Shown here: positions 25,958 to 34,216 of the stretch, piece by piece
How positions within the stretch are numbered: the first letter of the stretch is position 1
Layout: every line of letters begins with the position of its first letter
Assembly: GCA_945905815.1 (NCBI GenBank)
Contig: CAMDQH010000001.1
Coordinates: 62,001 to 126,000 of the forward strand
From: Bacteriovorax stolpii
GTDB taxonomy: Bacteria > Bdellovibrionota > Bacteriovoracia > Bacteriovoracales > Bacteriovoracaceae
Length of the DNA: 64,000 nucleotides
Reading direction: 5' to 3'
Program-made: the position numbers and the translations under genes
The notes under the pieces: generated by a model
The model's database searches: none
Told to the model about the DNA's origin: nothing
Seen by the model: the letters and a program-made list of their open reading frames with translations, nothing else

Positions 25958-26281
25958 TCAACGAGATAGTACGAGAGAAGCTTGAATCATAACGAGAAAG
26001 TTTGCGAAAGTTGTTGCTGGTGCCAGATGGCCATAACCAATAGTCGCCAAAGTCTGAACGCTAAAGAAAAAACCTGTGAGCCAAGAATCATCAGAGTTAA
26101 TTAGAGACCCGGGATTTAACCAATCGATTGTTGCAAACAATGAGTTAATGAACAAAAAGAATGCAAAGAAGTATAAAAAGTTCTTCCTCCAACTCATTGT
26201 TAATAAGTCATGATAAATGTCTCTTTTTTTTACTCTTGGTACGTTTATATGAATAACTTTAAACGGTAATGCTTCGGCCAT
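25958..26281 (-). pseudogene. truncated inward-rectifier (Kir) potassium channel
   Basis: 107 residues. HDLLTMSWRKNFLYFFAFFL is the bacterial Kir slide helix and first membrane helix; FFFSVQTLATIGYGHLAPAT contains the pore helix and the selectivity filter TIGYG (residues 80-84). The second membrane helix begins and stops at IQASLVLSR. Full KirBac proteins continue for about 200 more residues with a cytoplasmic gating domain. None of that is found in any frame of the 118 bases before hppA. A pore without a complete second helix cannot form a normal channel, so it is most likely a deletion remnant. Confidence 0.8.
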
Positions 26282-26367
26282 TTGGGTTCATTAATTCTAA
26301 TATAGAATGATTTTATAATCAGTTAGCTTGGATTGACTATCGGAAGGGATCATCTTACTTTGCTTTC

Positions 26368-26904
26368 ATGGATCCTTATTTAAGACGCAAAGTAATAATT
26401 GACCGGATGAATGAGCTCGAAAGTTCTGGAAAAGACTGTAAGGGCTGCTCTGGTACTTGTTGTACTTATGAAGCCAATTCCATGATGGTGACACCCATCG
26501 AAGCCGTAGAATTAGTTGATTACCTAAAGGCGAAAAATCTTTTTGATAATGAACTCAAAAGTCGACTACTGGTAACAGTTTCTAAATATCGTTTAGATCA
26601 AGCAGTTGGAGATGGAAAACGATCATTTCTACGCAGAACTTATACCTGCCCATTTTTTAATCACAAAGAATTAGGCTGCCCACTTCCAAGAGAAGTTAAA
26701 CCGTTTGGTTGTCTTGCCTTTAATGCTCATGATTTGGAAAAGAAGGCCGGCGAGTTTTGTTTCTCTGAAGAGAAAGTACTACTAGCGAGAGAGGCTGCTT
26801 CTTTAGATGAAGCTGCCTTAAATCAAAAAATTAAAACTGAGAATTCTCTATATTGGGATAAAACGCCTCTTCCATTGGCCCTGTTGGCATTTTTCGAGCC
26901 TTAG
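26368..26904 (+). CDS. YkgJ-family cysteine-cluster protein
   Basis: 178 residues. CKGCSGTCC near residues 24-32, TCPFF and GCPLP in the middle and FGCLAF later form the Cys cluster typical of the YkgJ/CxxCxxCC family, thought to bind iron-sulfur or zinc. Substrate and reaction are unknown. Its last 74 bases overlap the convergent acetyltransferase-like gene, an unusually long overlap. Confidence 0.85.
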   Translation: MDPYLRRKVIIDRMNELESSGKDCKGCSGTCCTYEANSMMVTPIEAVELVDYLKAKNLFDNELKSRLLVTVSKYRLDQAVGDGKRSFLRRTYTCPFFNHKELGCPLPREVKPFGCLAFNAHDLEKKAGEFCFSEEKVLLAREAASLDEAALNQKIKTENSLYWDKTPLPLALLAFFEP

Positions 26905-27655
26905 TATCAGTTATCTTTCTCTTCCATGTTTTTAAAATGTATTTGGGGTAAGAAAATAGACTAATTTTACCAATCTGAAGAACCTCATCACCATTTGTGA
27001 AATTAATCATTTCTTTATAGAAGTTATTCAATTCAACATCTCTGTGATAATAATGTGTGTCTTCTTTGTTTTTTTCAAACATTGTTCCAGTGACACTCTT
27101 TTCAAAAACAAATTTATCTGGTGAAAATGTAGCATTTTGATTTATGTAAAGTTCATGCCGAAAATTCTGATCGATGAATTTTGCTATTCGAATATGGTGT
27201 TCTGTAGGAAGCTTCATAAAGGGTGAAGGGTAAACATCTTCAAAATGCATTGCGACGTTACCTAAGCTTGAAAGAACACAGGCAACATTACTTATCCATG
27301 CAGGCCTAAAGAGAGAATATCGCAAGAGGTAAGTCGTAATAACCTTGCTTGTCAACTTGTGCGTTAAGCCTAAGCCTCTAGATCGAGGACTAACGCAAGT
27401 TAAACCCAAGTGAAGAATCTTTCCTTCTTTATCAGCATCCAGAATGTAAGAAGAACAGAACCCATTCATTCGATTAGTTTCGTCTCTTGAGACTGCTATA
27501 ATAAGTCGATCGTATTCTGATCTTTTTCCTGATAGGCACTGATAGTCTGGAATATCTTCCAGACACTCTTTAGCGATCTCAAGAATTTCCTGATGAAGTT
27601 TTTCCAGCTCAGTCTGGGGTAAATTGATACCAGGTTTATTATAAATCTCGATCAT
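26831..27655 (-). CDS. acetyltransferase-like protein, last gene of the lux-type operon
   Basis: 274 residues. The first half resembles a GNAT acyltransferase: FCSSYILDADKEGKILHLGL, then TCVSPRSRGLGLTHKLTSKV, where RSRGLG sits where the acetyl-CoA loop (R/QxxGxG/A) is expected. The second half is not recognised. The start ATG overlaps the stop of the PlsC-like gene by four bases, so it is translationally coupled in the operon. It may transfer an acyl or acetyl group in the pathway encoded upstream; no substrate can be read. Confidence 0.65.
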   Translation of the reverse strand: MIEIYNKPGINLPQTELEKLHQEILEIAKECLEDIPDYQCLSGKRSEYDRLIIAVSRDETNRMNGFCSSYILDADKEGKILHLGLTCVSPRSRGLGLTHKLTSKVITTYLLRYSLFRPAWISNVACVLSSLGNVAMHFEDVYPSPFMKLPTEHHIRIAKFIDQNFRHELYINQNATFSPDKFVFEKSVTGTMFEKNKEDTHYYHRDVELNNFYKEMINFTNGDEVLQIGKISLFSYPKYILKTWKRKITDTKARKMPTGPMEEAFYPNIENSQF

Positions 27656-28440
27656 AAAACCTCCATGGCAAGATATGAAAACCCTTTATAATTTGAATTC
27701 ACAAGGTGACGACTTTTCAGCGCAAGTTCAATTGAAGATAAAATTTCGGGAGCAAATGGTTCCGAAACATTAATCTCAACTAATATTTTCTTATGACTTA
27801 ACACTTTCAAAAAGTGACTAAAAAAAGTCATATCCCCATACCAGCAAACTATGTCCCTATTCAGTCTGTTAATTGCTTTGCCTTCGATTTCAAGATAGTT
27901 AATTGTTATAGGGAGGATTTTCTTTTGAGTTGCAATTGACGCTTCAAAAAGTGGTCTGCGAAACCGGAAAATCTCTTCTCCATTCGTTGATGTCGCTTCT
28001 GGGAAAAAAATTACGTTCATTCCCTCAGACAAGGCAGTTCTAATTTCTACAATTTCTAGTTTTAGATTTTTCCTATTATTGCGATCAACAAAGAGACAAC
28101 CTGCCAAACGAGTCAAATGTCCTAAGAAAGGAGTCTTTTTGACATCTGTTGATGTCACAAAACAAGAAGGGAATTTTGCAGCAAGTATAATAACATCTAA
28201 GTATGAAAGATGGTTTGAAACGATCAGATAGTTATCATTATTAATAAATGTATTTGGAATTTTATATTCAACGACTATATTTAAAACTTTAAGCAAAAAG
28301 CGAGAGGTCGTAGAAACAATTATTACTAAGTTTTTGCGCGCAAATGATTTAATGATGATCAAAAAGGGAAAAAACGGAATGCTTATTAGCATAAAAGTGG
28401 TTATGACAAAAAAGAATGCACATAATTTAAAAAATTTCAT
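27652..28440 (-). CDS. PlsC-like 1-acylglycerol-phosphate acyltransferase
   Basis: 262 residues. An N-terminal membrane helix (CAFFFVITTFMLISIPFFPF) is followed by the acyltransferase motif I NHLSYLD (NHxxxxD), the middle FVDRNNR motif and FFPEATSTNGEE (motif III FPEGT-like). Enzymes with this fold pass acyl chains to lysophosphatidate or related acceptors at the inner membrane. It lies 82 bases after the LuxC fusion gene and overlaps the next gene by four. It may be a specialised acyltransferase rather than the main plsC; a second PlsC-like gene occurs at 53819. Confidence 0.85.
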   Translation of the reverse strand: MKFFKLCAFFFVITTFMLISIPFFPFLIIIKSFARKNLVIIVSTTSRFLLKVLNIVVEYKIPNTFINNDNYLIVSNHLSYLDVIILAAKFPSCFVTSTDVKKTPFLGHLTRLAGCLFVDRNNRKNLKLEIVEIRTALSEGMNVIFFPEATSTNGEEIFRFRRPLFEASIATQKKILPITINYLEIEGKAINRLNRDIVCWYGDMTFFSHFLKVLSHKKILVEINVSEPFAPEILSSIELALKSRHLVNSNYKGFSYLAMEVL

Positions 28441-28522
28441 CTAAGAATATGAAAACAGAAGTTTAATACTGGAACAAGTAGGCTCAGCCAAAGCTAACCT
28501 TTTCTTTACACATTCCTGACAA

Positions 28523-30949
28523 TCAATGCCTGCTGTCAACTATTACACTGATTTTGCCAGTACGTGAGTTACGTCTAATTTCACCGTGTGATTTTGCAAC
28601 GATTTTCATGCAAGCTGTGAAGGCTTCAAAAGTAATTGTATCTTTTAGGTCTCTTGAATTGAGAAAAATTTCCTGAAGTAATGCCATTCTATCTAATTCA
28701 AGGCCACCGTGGATCTCATAAGTGAGTTCACAAGTTTCGCGTATTGTGCCTTCATTTTGTTCTTCACTTAGAATAATTTGATAGGACAATATTTCGGGAT
28801 TGAGATTTTTCAAAGATTTTTCTATATCCGTCAAGAGCATACGACAAGACCAGATCTGAATCTGATTATCAATACGACCCAAGAGTTTAAATTTCTTGTC
28901 TTTGCGTCCGCAATTACAGGCATCCTCAATCCATTCAACTCGGTCACCAGTGGCGTAGTTTTTAATGGCCATGGAGTCACGAGTTAAAGAAGAAACAACA
29001 GCTTCACCTTCAATAATCTTCATCTGAATGAGATCAGTAAATAGATGATGCTCACCAGGACCACAATTTAAGCACTGGTAACCAATCACTCCTGCATCTA
29101 CACTTGCATAACCTGCTGAACCAAAATATTCAGTCTTCCATGTTTTCCTTAAAAAATCACGACGAGTTTCAGACATCGCCTCACCAGCATAAAATACTTT
29201 TTTAATTTTGAGATCTATCCCCAAGCCCAATGCCTGCTCAGCATTCATAACGAGTAATGAGGGAATACCCATGACGACATCTGGTTTAAACTTAATTAAA
29301 TAAGTAAGAATATTCTCACTTGGACACAATCCACCAATTGGAAGTTGGATTGCCCCAATTTTTTCAAGGGCGTTCTCAACAGCCAAAAATGATGACCAGA
29401 GATTTCCTGCGACAAATAAATTTGCGACAGTAGTCCCCTTGCTGATTCCTTGTGCCCTAAAGTTATAAGCGAGCATGTCAGTCGTACGATCAAATTCTTC
29501 GTAACTAAAATGCACATACTTTGGATCACCAGTGGTTCCGCCGGATGAAAAGATATAACCTTGGGGATGACGATTTTTTTCGAAATGCTCTTTTAACTTT
29601 GTCGCGGTTTGAAGGTAAGTGTGCTTTTCTCCAAAATCTTGAATGCGGGCCTCGTCACCAATAAAGTTTACGAGTTCTCGTAAAACAAAACGTCCATCAT
29701 GAGGTGCCCCTTCCATTCCCCAGGTGATGGTTCCTAAAGGGGCAAATCTTTTTAGACCTGTCAGAGCAAGAGAATTGAGATAATCAGTTTTTTCAGCATC
29801 GGCAAAAAGATACGAGCAAGATTGAAGATAGTACGAAAAAGGTTCCAAATGATTATAAAGATCACTGGCATCTTTAAAGCGCTTAATAATTAGTGAACGA
29901 GCAAGAGGTGACGGCTTGATGAACCTATTCGATTCTAGGTGAAGAAGATGCTCTTTACCTTCCGAAACTCTACCACCATCCATTAATTCAGAATACAGGC
30001 CACGAAACTTCTCTTTGAGAATCTCGACGGCTTCATCATCAGAAATTTCGCCACGTTTAGGAGAGGCATTAAAAGCAGCATCTAAAGCGGACATAAATTC
30101 AACTTCATCAATCCCTTCTTGGATATACAAATTTTGAGGTGAAGCACAGGCCGACTGATCCCATGGAATAACATCTCTAACGACGGCTTCGGCCACCAAA
30201 GAAAGGAACTTATTATCCAGAGCTTGTTTCGTAATAACCTGAAGAGAAATTTTCGGACCAAAGTCCAGAAGCTTAACATTCTGTGGTAAATCTTTTTGGT
30301 AGCTCTTAATCATTTCCTCGCCGCCCCAAGCGATGATCGTGTTTACTTTAGACTTAATGAAGCTCTCAGTATCAACATCTCCACCTTTCCAGTGAAGAAC
30401 AGCGAATTTATCTGATAGTATTTTTTTTGTATCAAATGATTTAAGTTTTTCAGCAAAAAAAAGTGGAAAGAACTGATTGGAGCTACTGACTTTTAATACT
30501 GATATGTTTTTAGTTAAAAAGCCCATGATAAGGGAATCAATGCTGCTTAAAAAAACATTTCCGGCAGTTACGTGAAGTAAAATGCCTTTTGGAACAGCTT
30601 TTACTAAACCACCAAAATGAGGAAGCTTAGTGAATTGATCTAATACTTTATCATTAGTGAATTCAGCTCTGACTCTGGCCTCAAGACTTTCACGGCTTAA
30701 CAATCGTGGAAGAAGACTAAGTGTTGAGTTAACCTCTTCTTCTGAGAAACCTGACTCTTTAATTAGACGAGGCAGGGCTTCTTTGTAACATTTTGAGTCC
30801 GCTATCCAAAGTTTTGAAAATCCATCCAGAATAGTAATGATCTCTTCGAGTGAAGTTAGTGCAAAAGATTTTTTAGCAAGTGAAATCCCAGACCAATTGT
30901 CCGGTTGTTGCCATTCATCAGATTGAACTTCTTTACCAAACCAATACAT
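28523..30949 (-). CDS. LuxC-type acyl-CoA reductase fused to PaaK-like AMP-forming ligase
   Basis: 808 residues from ATG 30949 (MYWFGKEVQ), preferred because AAGG sits six bases before it and it begins one base after the luxE-like stop. Residues 1-390 are a LuxC domain: PKGILLHVTAGNVFLSSIDS binds the nucleotide and QSACASPQ (265-272) holds the catalytic Cys268 found in LuxC. Residues about 410-808 resemble phenylacetate-CoA ligase/CapK: SSGGTTGDPK (468-477) is the phosphate-binding loop and CNCGRKDKKFKLLGRIDN the C-terminal hinge. LuxC reduces activated fatty acids to aldehydes with NADPH. The fusion of ligase and reductase in one chain is unusual. Confidence 0.85.
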   Translation of the reverse strand: MYWFGKEVQSDEWQQPDNWSGISLAKKSFALTSLEEIITILDGFSKLWIADSKCYKEALPRLIKESGFSEEEVNSTLSLLPRLLSRESLEARVRAEFTNDKVLDQFTKLPHFGGLVKAVPKGILLHVTAGNVFLSSIDSLIMGFLTKNISVLKVSSSNQFFPLFFAEKLKSFDTKKILSDKFAVLHWKGGDVDTESFIKSKVNTIIAWGGEEMIKSYQKDLPQNVKLLDFGPKISLQVITKQALDNKFLSLVAEAVVRDVIPWDQSACASPQNLYIQEGIDEVEFMSALDAAFNASPKRGEISDDEAVEILKEKFRGLYSELMDGGRVSEGKEHLLHLESNRFIKPSPLARSLIIKRFKDASDLYNHLEPFSYYLQSCSYLFADAEKTDYLNSLALTGLKRFAPLGTITWGMEGAPHDGRFVLRELVNFIGDEARIQDFGEKHTYLQTATKLKEHFEKNRHPQGYIFSSGGTTGDPKYVHFSYEEFDRTTDMLAYNFRAQGISKGTTVANLFVAGNLWSSFLAVENALEKIGAIQLPIGGLCPSENILTYLIKFKPDVVMGIPSLLVMNAEQALGLGIDLKIKKVFYAGEAMSETRRDFLRKTWKTEYFGSAGYASVDAGVIGYQCLNCGPGEHHLFTDLIQMKIIEGEAVVSSLTRDSMAIKNYATGDRVEWIEDACNCGRKDKKFKLLGRIDNQIQIWSCRMLLTDIEKSLKNLNPEILSYQIILSEEQNEGTIRETCELTYEIHGGLELDRMALLQEIFLNSRDLKDTITFEAFTACMKIVAKSHGEIRRNSRTGKISVIVDSRH

Positions 30950-30950
30950 A

Positions 30951-32060
30951 TTAAACCTTAAGCAGCTCAAGGGCCTTTAAAGCACACCCTTTATGTTTAC
31001 TAATCCCAGCACGGCCTTCAAGAATTAATGTGTCTCCTTGAATCCCACAAGAACAAGTTCCAACTCTCCCGTAATCAGTCGTCAAAAGACTTGGAGCTGG
31101 ATAACTAAAATTATATGAGCATAAAAAATGCAATAGTCCCTTCTGCCCTTTAGGCAGAAGACTTAGATCTCTTGGAGAGCGGGTGTAGACTCGTGCATAA
31201 TTAGGAATATGAAGATTTCCATGAGCACAATCAACGTAAGGAATTCCGTGTTCTACCATGCCAAATAAATCACGTTGATGTTCAGCGGGAATTCCAAGCC
31301 GTTCCTGAACGAGTTTTCTAAATTCATGTTTAGGTATTTCTTTATCTGCCTTGCCTTTCCATCCACCACCGGTCTGAAGCCAAGAATCTTTTCCCAGGTT
31401 AATTTTAAGATTATTTTTTTCGATAATTTCATATAGCAACGCCGGAAATCCTAAAATACGAGTTGGAATATCCGCTGCTGCAAAACGATTAAGTGTTTCT
31501 AAAACCCCAGTCTCGTTTAACTCAAAATCCTTGATCTCTGCGTTCCATTGGATGGCGTAATAGACTTCGTTCTTTCCTGTAAAATTGGTTAACAATTCAT
31601 CTGTAAAGGCCGTCCCTAAATCATTGGCAACAGCTGGATCGTAAGTGAAGCAGAGATAATTATATTTTCTTGCATCCGCCATCCCCAAGGATTGATGAAT
31701 TGAGAAGGCCAGACGTTTAACATTTTCTAGACTCTTCTGATCAAGGAATTGCTGCGATTTTTGTCCACCCGTACCCGAACTTGTGAGAACTAACTTTAAC
31801 TCATCCCTGGGTACTGAACAAAGCTCATGTTCTTTATACAAATGGACCATTGTTCCTGGAACGTTGGCCAGATCTTCCTCACATTTAATCATATCAGGAT
31901 GAAAACCAAGTTTGTCCCAAAGCTTTCTTGTGAACTCATGTTTTAGATAGTGATGAGAGGCATTCTCTTTAAAACTTCTTAAAAATAAATCTTTGTTGCT
32001 TTGAGAAAAATCAAAAGGGTTAGATTCAAGTAATGTGTCGGTGAAAGGATGAGTGCTCAT
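30951..32060 (-). CDS. LuxE-type acyl-protein synthetase
   Basis: 369 residues, the length of LuxE, which activates fatty acids with ATP and carries the acyl group on a Cys for transfer to LuxC. SSGTGGQKSQ at 94-103 is the P-loop-like motif of the LuxE/PaaK family; LQTGGGWKG, DLFGMVEHGIPYVDC and LLTTDYGRVGTCSCG are conserved LuxE segments, the last with candidate acyl-accepting Cys residues. The ATG overlaps the stop of the GNAT gene by four bases. No luxD thioesterase or luxAB luciferase is nearby. Confidence 0.88.
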   Translation of the reverse strand: MSTHPFTDTLLESNPFDFSQSNKDLFLRSFKENASHHYLKHEFTRKLWDKLGFHPDMIKCEEDLANVPGTMVHLYKEHELCSVPRDELKLVLTSSGTGGQKSQQFLDQKSLENVKRLAFSIHQSLGMADARKYNYLCFTYDPAVANDLGTAFTDELLTNFTGKNEVYYAIQWNAEIKDFELNETGVLETLNRFAAADIPTRILGFPALLYEIIEKNNLKINLGKDSWLQTGGGWKGKADKEIPKHEFRKLVQERLGIPAEHQRDLFGMVEHGIPYVDCAHGNLHIPNYARVYTRSPRDLSLLPKGQKGLLHFLCSYNFSYPAPSLLTTDYGRVGTCSCGIQGDTLILEGRAGISKHKGCALKALELLKV

Positions 32061-33211
32061 ACCTCAAGGAGTTTTGGGTTTAGTGCCATACTCTTCCAGG
32101 CCTTAAAATATTCTTCTAGATAAACCTGATTAAGCCCCTTGAGTTTTACATTCTGGAAATCAAAAACTTCGAATGAACGACTTAATACTAAAAAATCATA
32201 ACGCTTATTATTCACTTTTTGAAATGCAGGAAAAAAGCCACAAGGAATGAATTTTGCTTTCATGATACTTTCAAGAATTTTAGGCCGGTCCGCTCTTACA
32301 ATGGCCTCAATATATCGGGCCCCAGCATCTCGAAGAAGTTTATTCGTTCTTAAAAATAGCTCTGTGAAGTCAAGATTGCTCGGCATTTTTCCGCCAATGA
32401 TTACACAGTATCCATCGATGGGAGACAAATGACAAAAAAGTTCAACACTTTGATCAGGAGTAACGATCATCAGGTTAGGCTGATGAAAGGGAAAAAATTC
32501 AAACTCTAATTTTTTATCTGCTTTCAAACTTGCATATCTAAAAGCTACAAATTTTGGAGACTGAAGAATTTCGAGTTCTCCAGGTATTTTTAATTCTTTG
32601 CTCGGTTTTTCTGGGACGATTGATTCCATTTCGCCCAGTCCAACTTCTGAAGCAACAACTTTGTAGAGTGATTCCAATTTAAAATGAAGCTTGTAGTCCG
32701 AGTAACGTTTTTCAAGTGCTTGCGGAGTGATGATGGCAGCTAAACAGTGGGTCTCGTAATCATTTGTACGGTGAGCGTTTGGAAAAATTCCAATTTTCTT
32801 GAAACCTAACTTTTCCGTAAGTGTCTGGGCCGCTTCGTTTACTGTTCTTGTAGTGGAATAGATAACATCTACGCCAGTTGTATTTTTTTTCAAATAATCG
32901 ATGGCAAACGCCAGCAATTCTTCCATGACTTTTTGACCGCGAAATTCAGTACGTACAACTGCGCCAAAAGCTTTTGCGAAGAGATTTTCTTCATCATAGC
33001 TGGCAAGCACTGAAGCAATAATCATCCCTTTTTCATTTTTACGGATAAACCAAAAACCTTCATGAGAACAAATAAAATTCTTGATCAAAGAAAAATCTTT
33101 CATCAAAGGGTCCGGATAGGTTCCCTGATATATATCAAAGTATAGTTGCGATATCTGGAAGATATCACTTTCTGTGGCCAGTCGTTGTTCCATGAGCTTC
33201 TTATACCCCAT
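32057..33211 (-). CDS. GNAT-family acyltransferase, first gene of the lux-type operon
   Basis: 384 residues. The first 165 residues are a GNAT domain: RLATESDIFQISQLYFDIYQ opens it, VVRTEFRGQKVMEELLAFAI contains the acetyl-CoA loop, and VNEAAQTLTEKLGFKKIG is the terminal beta-bulge motif. The C-terminal 200 residues form a second domain that may be a degenerate GNAT repeat (LRDAGARYIEAIVRADRPKI). Overlap with the luxE-like gene shows coupled translation. The acceptor is unknown; acylation of an amine or amino acid is one possibility. Confidence 0.75.
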   Translation of the reverse strand: MGYKKLMEQRLATESDIFQISQLYFDIYQGTYPDPLMKDFSLIKNFICSHEGFWFIRKNEKGMIIASVLASYDEENLFAKAFGAVVRTEFRGQKVMEELLAFAIDYLKKNTTGVDVIYSTTRTVNEAAQTLTEKLGFKKIGIFPNAHRTNDYETHCLAAIITPQALEKRYSDYKLHFKLESLYKVVASEVGLGEMESIVPEKPSKELKIPGELEILQSPKFVAFRYASLKADKKLEFEFFPFHQPNLMIVTPDQSVELFCHLSPIDGYCVIIGGKMPSNLDFTELFLRTNKLLRDAGARYIEAIVRADRPKILESIMKAKFIPCGFFPAFQKVNNKRYDFLVLSRSFEVFDFQNVKLKGLNQVYLEEYFKAWKSMALNPKLLEV

Positions 33212-33298
33212 TTCAGAGGCAAAAGAGTTTAACCTTCACCTTTTTACAAGGTGTTTGACCACCACCGGCCTTACGTAGTATTTTCCAATGAATTTTCT

Positions 33299-34123
33299 AT
33301 GAAAAATAACACTTTACCTACGGGCCTCTTCTACCAATTCCCCTTCATTGACCGCAAAGAACGGGCAAAGCTACTTTTTTGGCTTGAAACCTTAGTTCCG
33401 CTTTGGGAAATGCGCTTTTCTGAACACAATCCTCCTCCTGCAAATGACGAGCAAAGGCAACTCAAGCGACCTGTTTACTGGCTCGGGAACTGGCAGTTTG
33501 CTTGCCTGGATTATTACCATCCTCCACAAGGAATTCACAATCGATGCGTTAGGGCAGAAACTTATCCGGATCAATTACAAAAGTTAGTAGATCGAATTGA
33601 ATTCATCGCCAAGAAAAGATTTCCTAAAAGTTTTTTCCCAGAGAAATGGAAACTCAATACCTGCTTAATTAATTTCTATGGCAATAAGCTAGAGGAAGGA
33701 AAATGGGTTGATCGTGCCCGAGTTGGAGAGCACAAAGATTTCGAACCAGGCCCAGTGGGTTCCTTATCAATCGGAGATCGGGCCTTCTTTCAATTTGTGA
33801 ATGGGAAGACCCAGTTAGGTGATGAGAACATAGTACTCTCACAATGGTTGGAGGATTCTTCACTTCAAATTTTCGGTGGAGATAAATGGAAGAGTAAAGT
33901 TTTCCATCGTGTTCAAAGAGTCGAAGATAAACGCAATGAATTGATCGGGCCCCAAATAGAAGGTTTTAATACAAGAAGAATAAACTTCACTTTTCGCTAC
34001 GTCCCCGAAGAACACATCTATCCCTTAAAAGATCTGCCTAAAAATCTTCAGGCCGATATTCATCCTTACGTCCAAACCCTGTCCAAGTCATCTCAGACAT
34101 TTAGAAAGATGTTAACCACCTAA
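33299..34123 (+). CDS. AlkB-like 2OG/Fe(II) dioxygenase
   Basis: 274 residues from ATG 33299 (MKNNTLPTGLFYQ); the track start at 33251 is a GTG 16 codons upstream. Iron ligands are visible as GEHKDF (HxD) and the His of VFHRVQRV, and RRINFTFR gives the RxNxTFR segment that binds 2-oxoglutarate and the Arg pair of AlkB enzymes. AlkB proteins remove alkyl groups from nucleic acids oxidatively, with relatives acting on other substrates. It is about 274 residues against 216 for E. coli AlkB, with an extended N-terminus. It diverges from the lux-type operon. Confidence 0.85.
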   Translation: MKNNTLPTGLFYQFPFIDRKERAKLLFWLETLVPLWEMRFSEHNPPPANDEQRQLKRPVYWLGNWQFACLDYYHPPQGIHNRCVRAETYPDQLQKLVDRIEFIAKKRFPKSFFPEKWKLNTCLINFYGNKLEEGKWVDRARVGEHKDFEPGPVGSLSIGDRAFFQFVNGKTQLGDENIVLSQWLEDSSLQIFGGDKWKSKVFHRVQRVEDKRNELIGPQIEGFNTRRINFTFRYVPEEHIYPLKDLPKNLQADIHPYVQTLSKSSQTFRKMLTT

Positions 34124-34216
34124 ATTAACTCGAAAAAAAACCTCTTTTGATCAGAACGCTCAAGTTTTTAGCGATACCTGACGAAAAGAATCAAAACAAG
34201 GTTGCTAGGGGATTTT

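Noticed and set aside
28523-33211. Bioluminescence operon
   Set aside because: LuxC and LuxE relatives are present but no luciferase subunits or acyl-transferase luxD, so light production is not supported.
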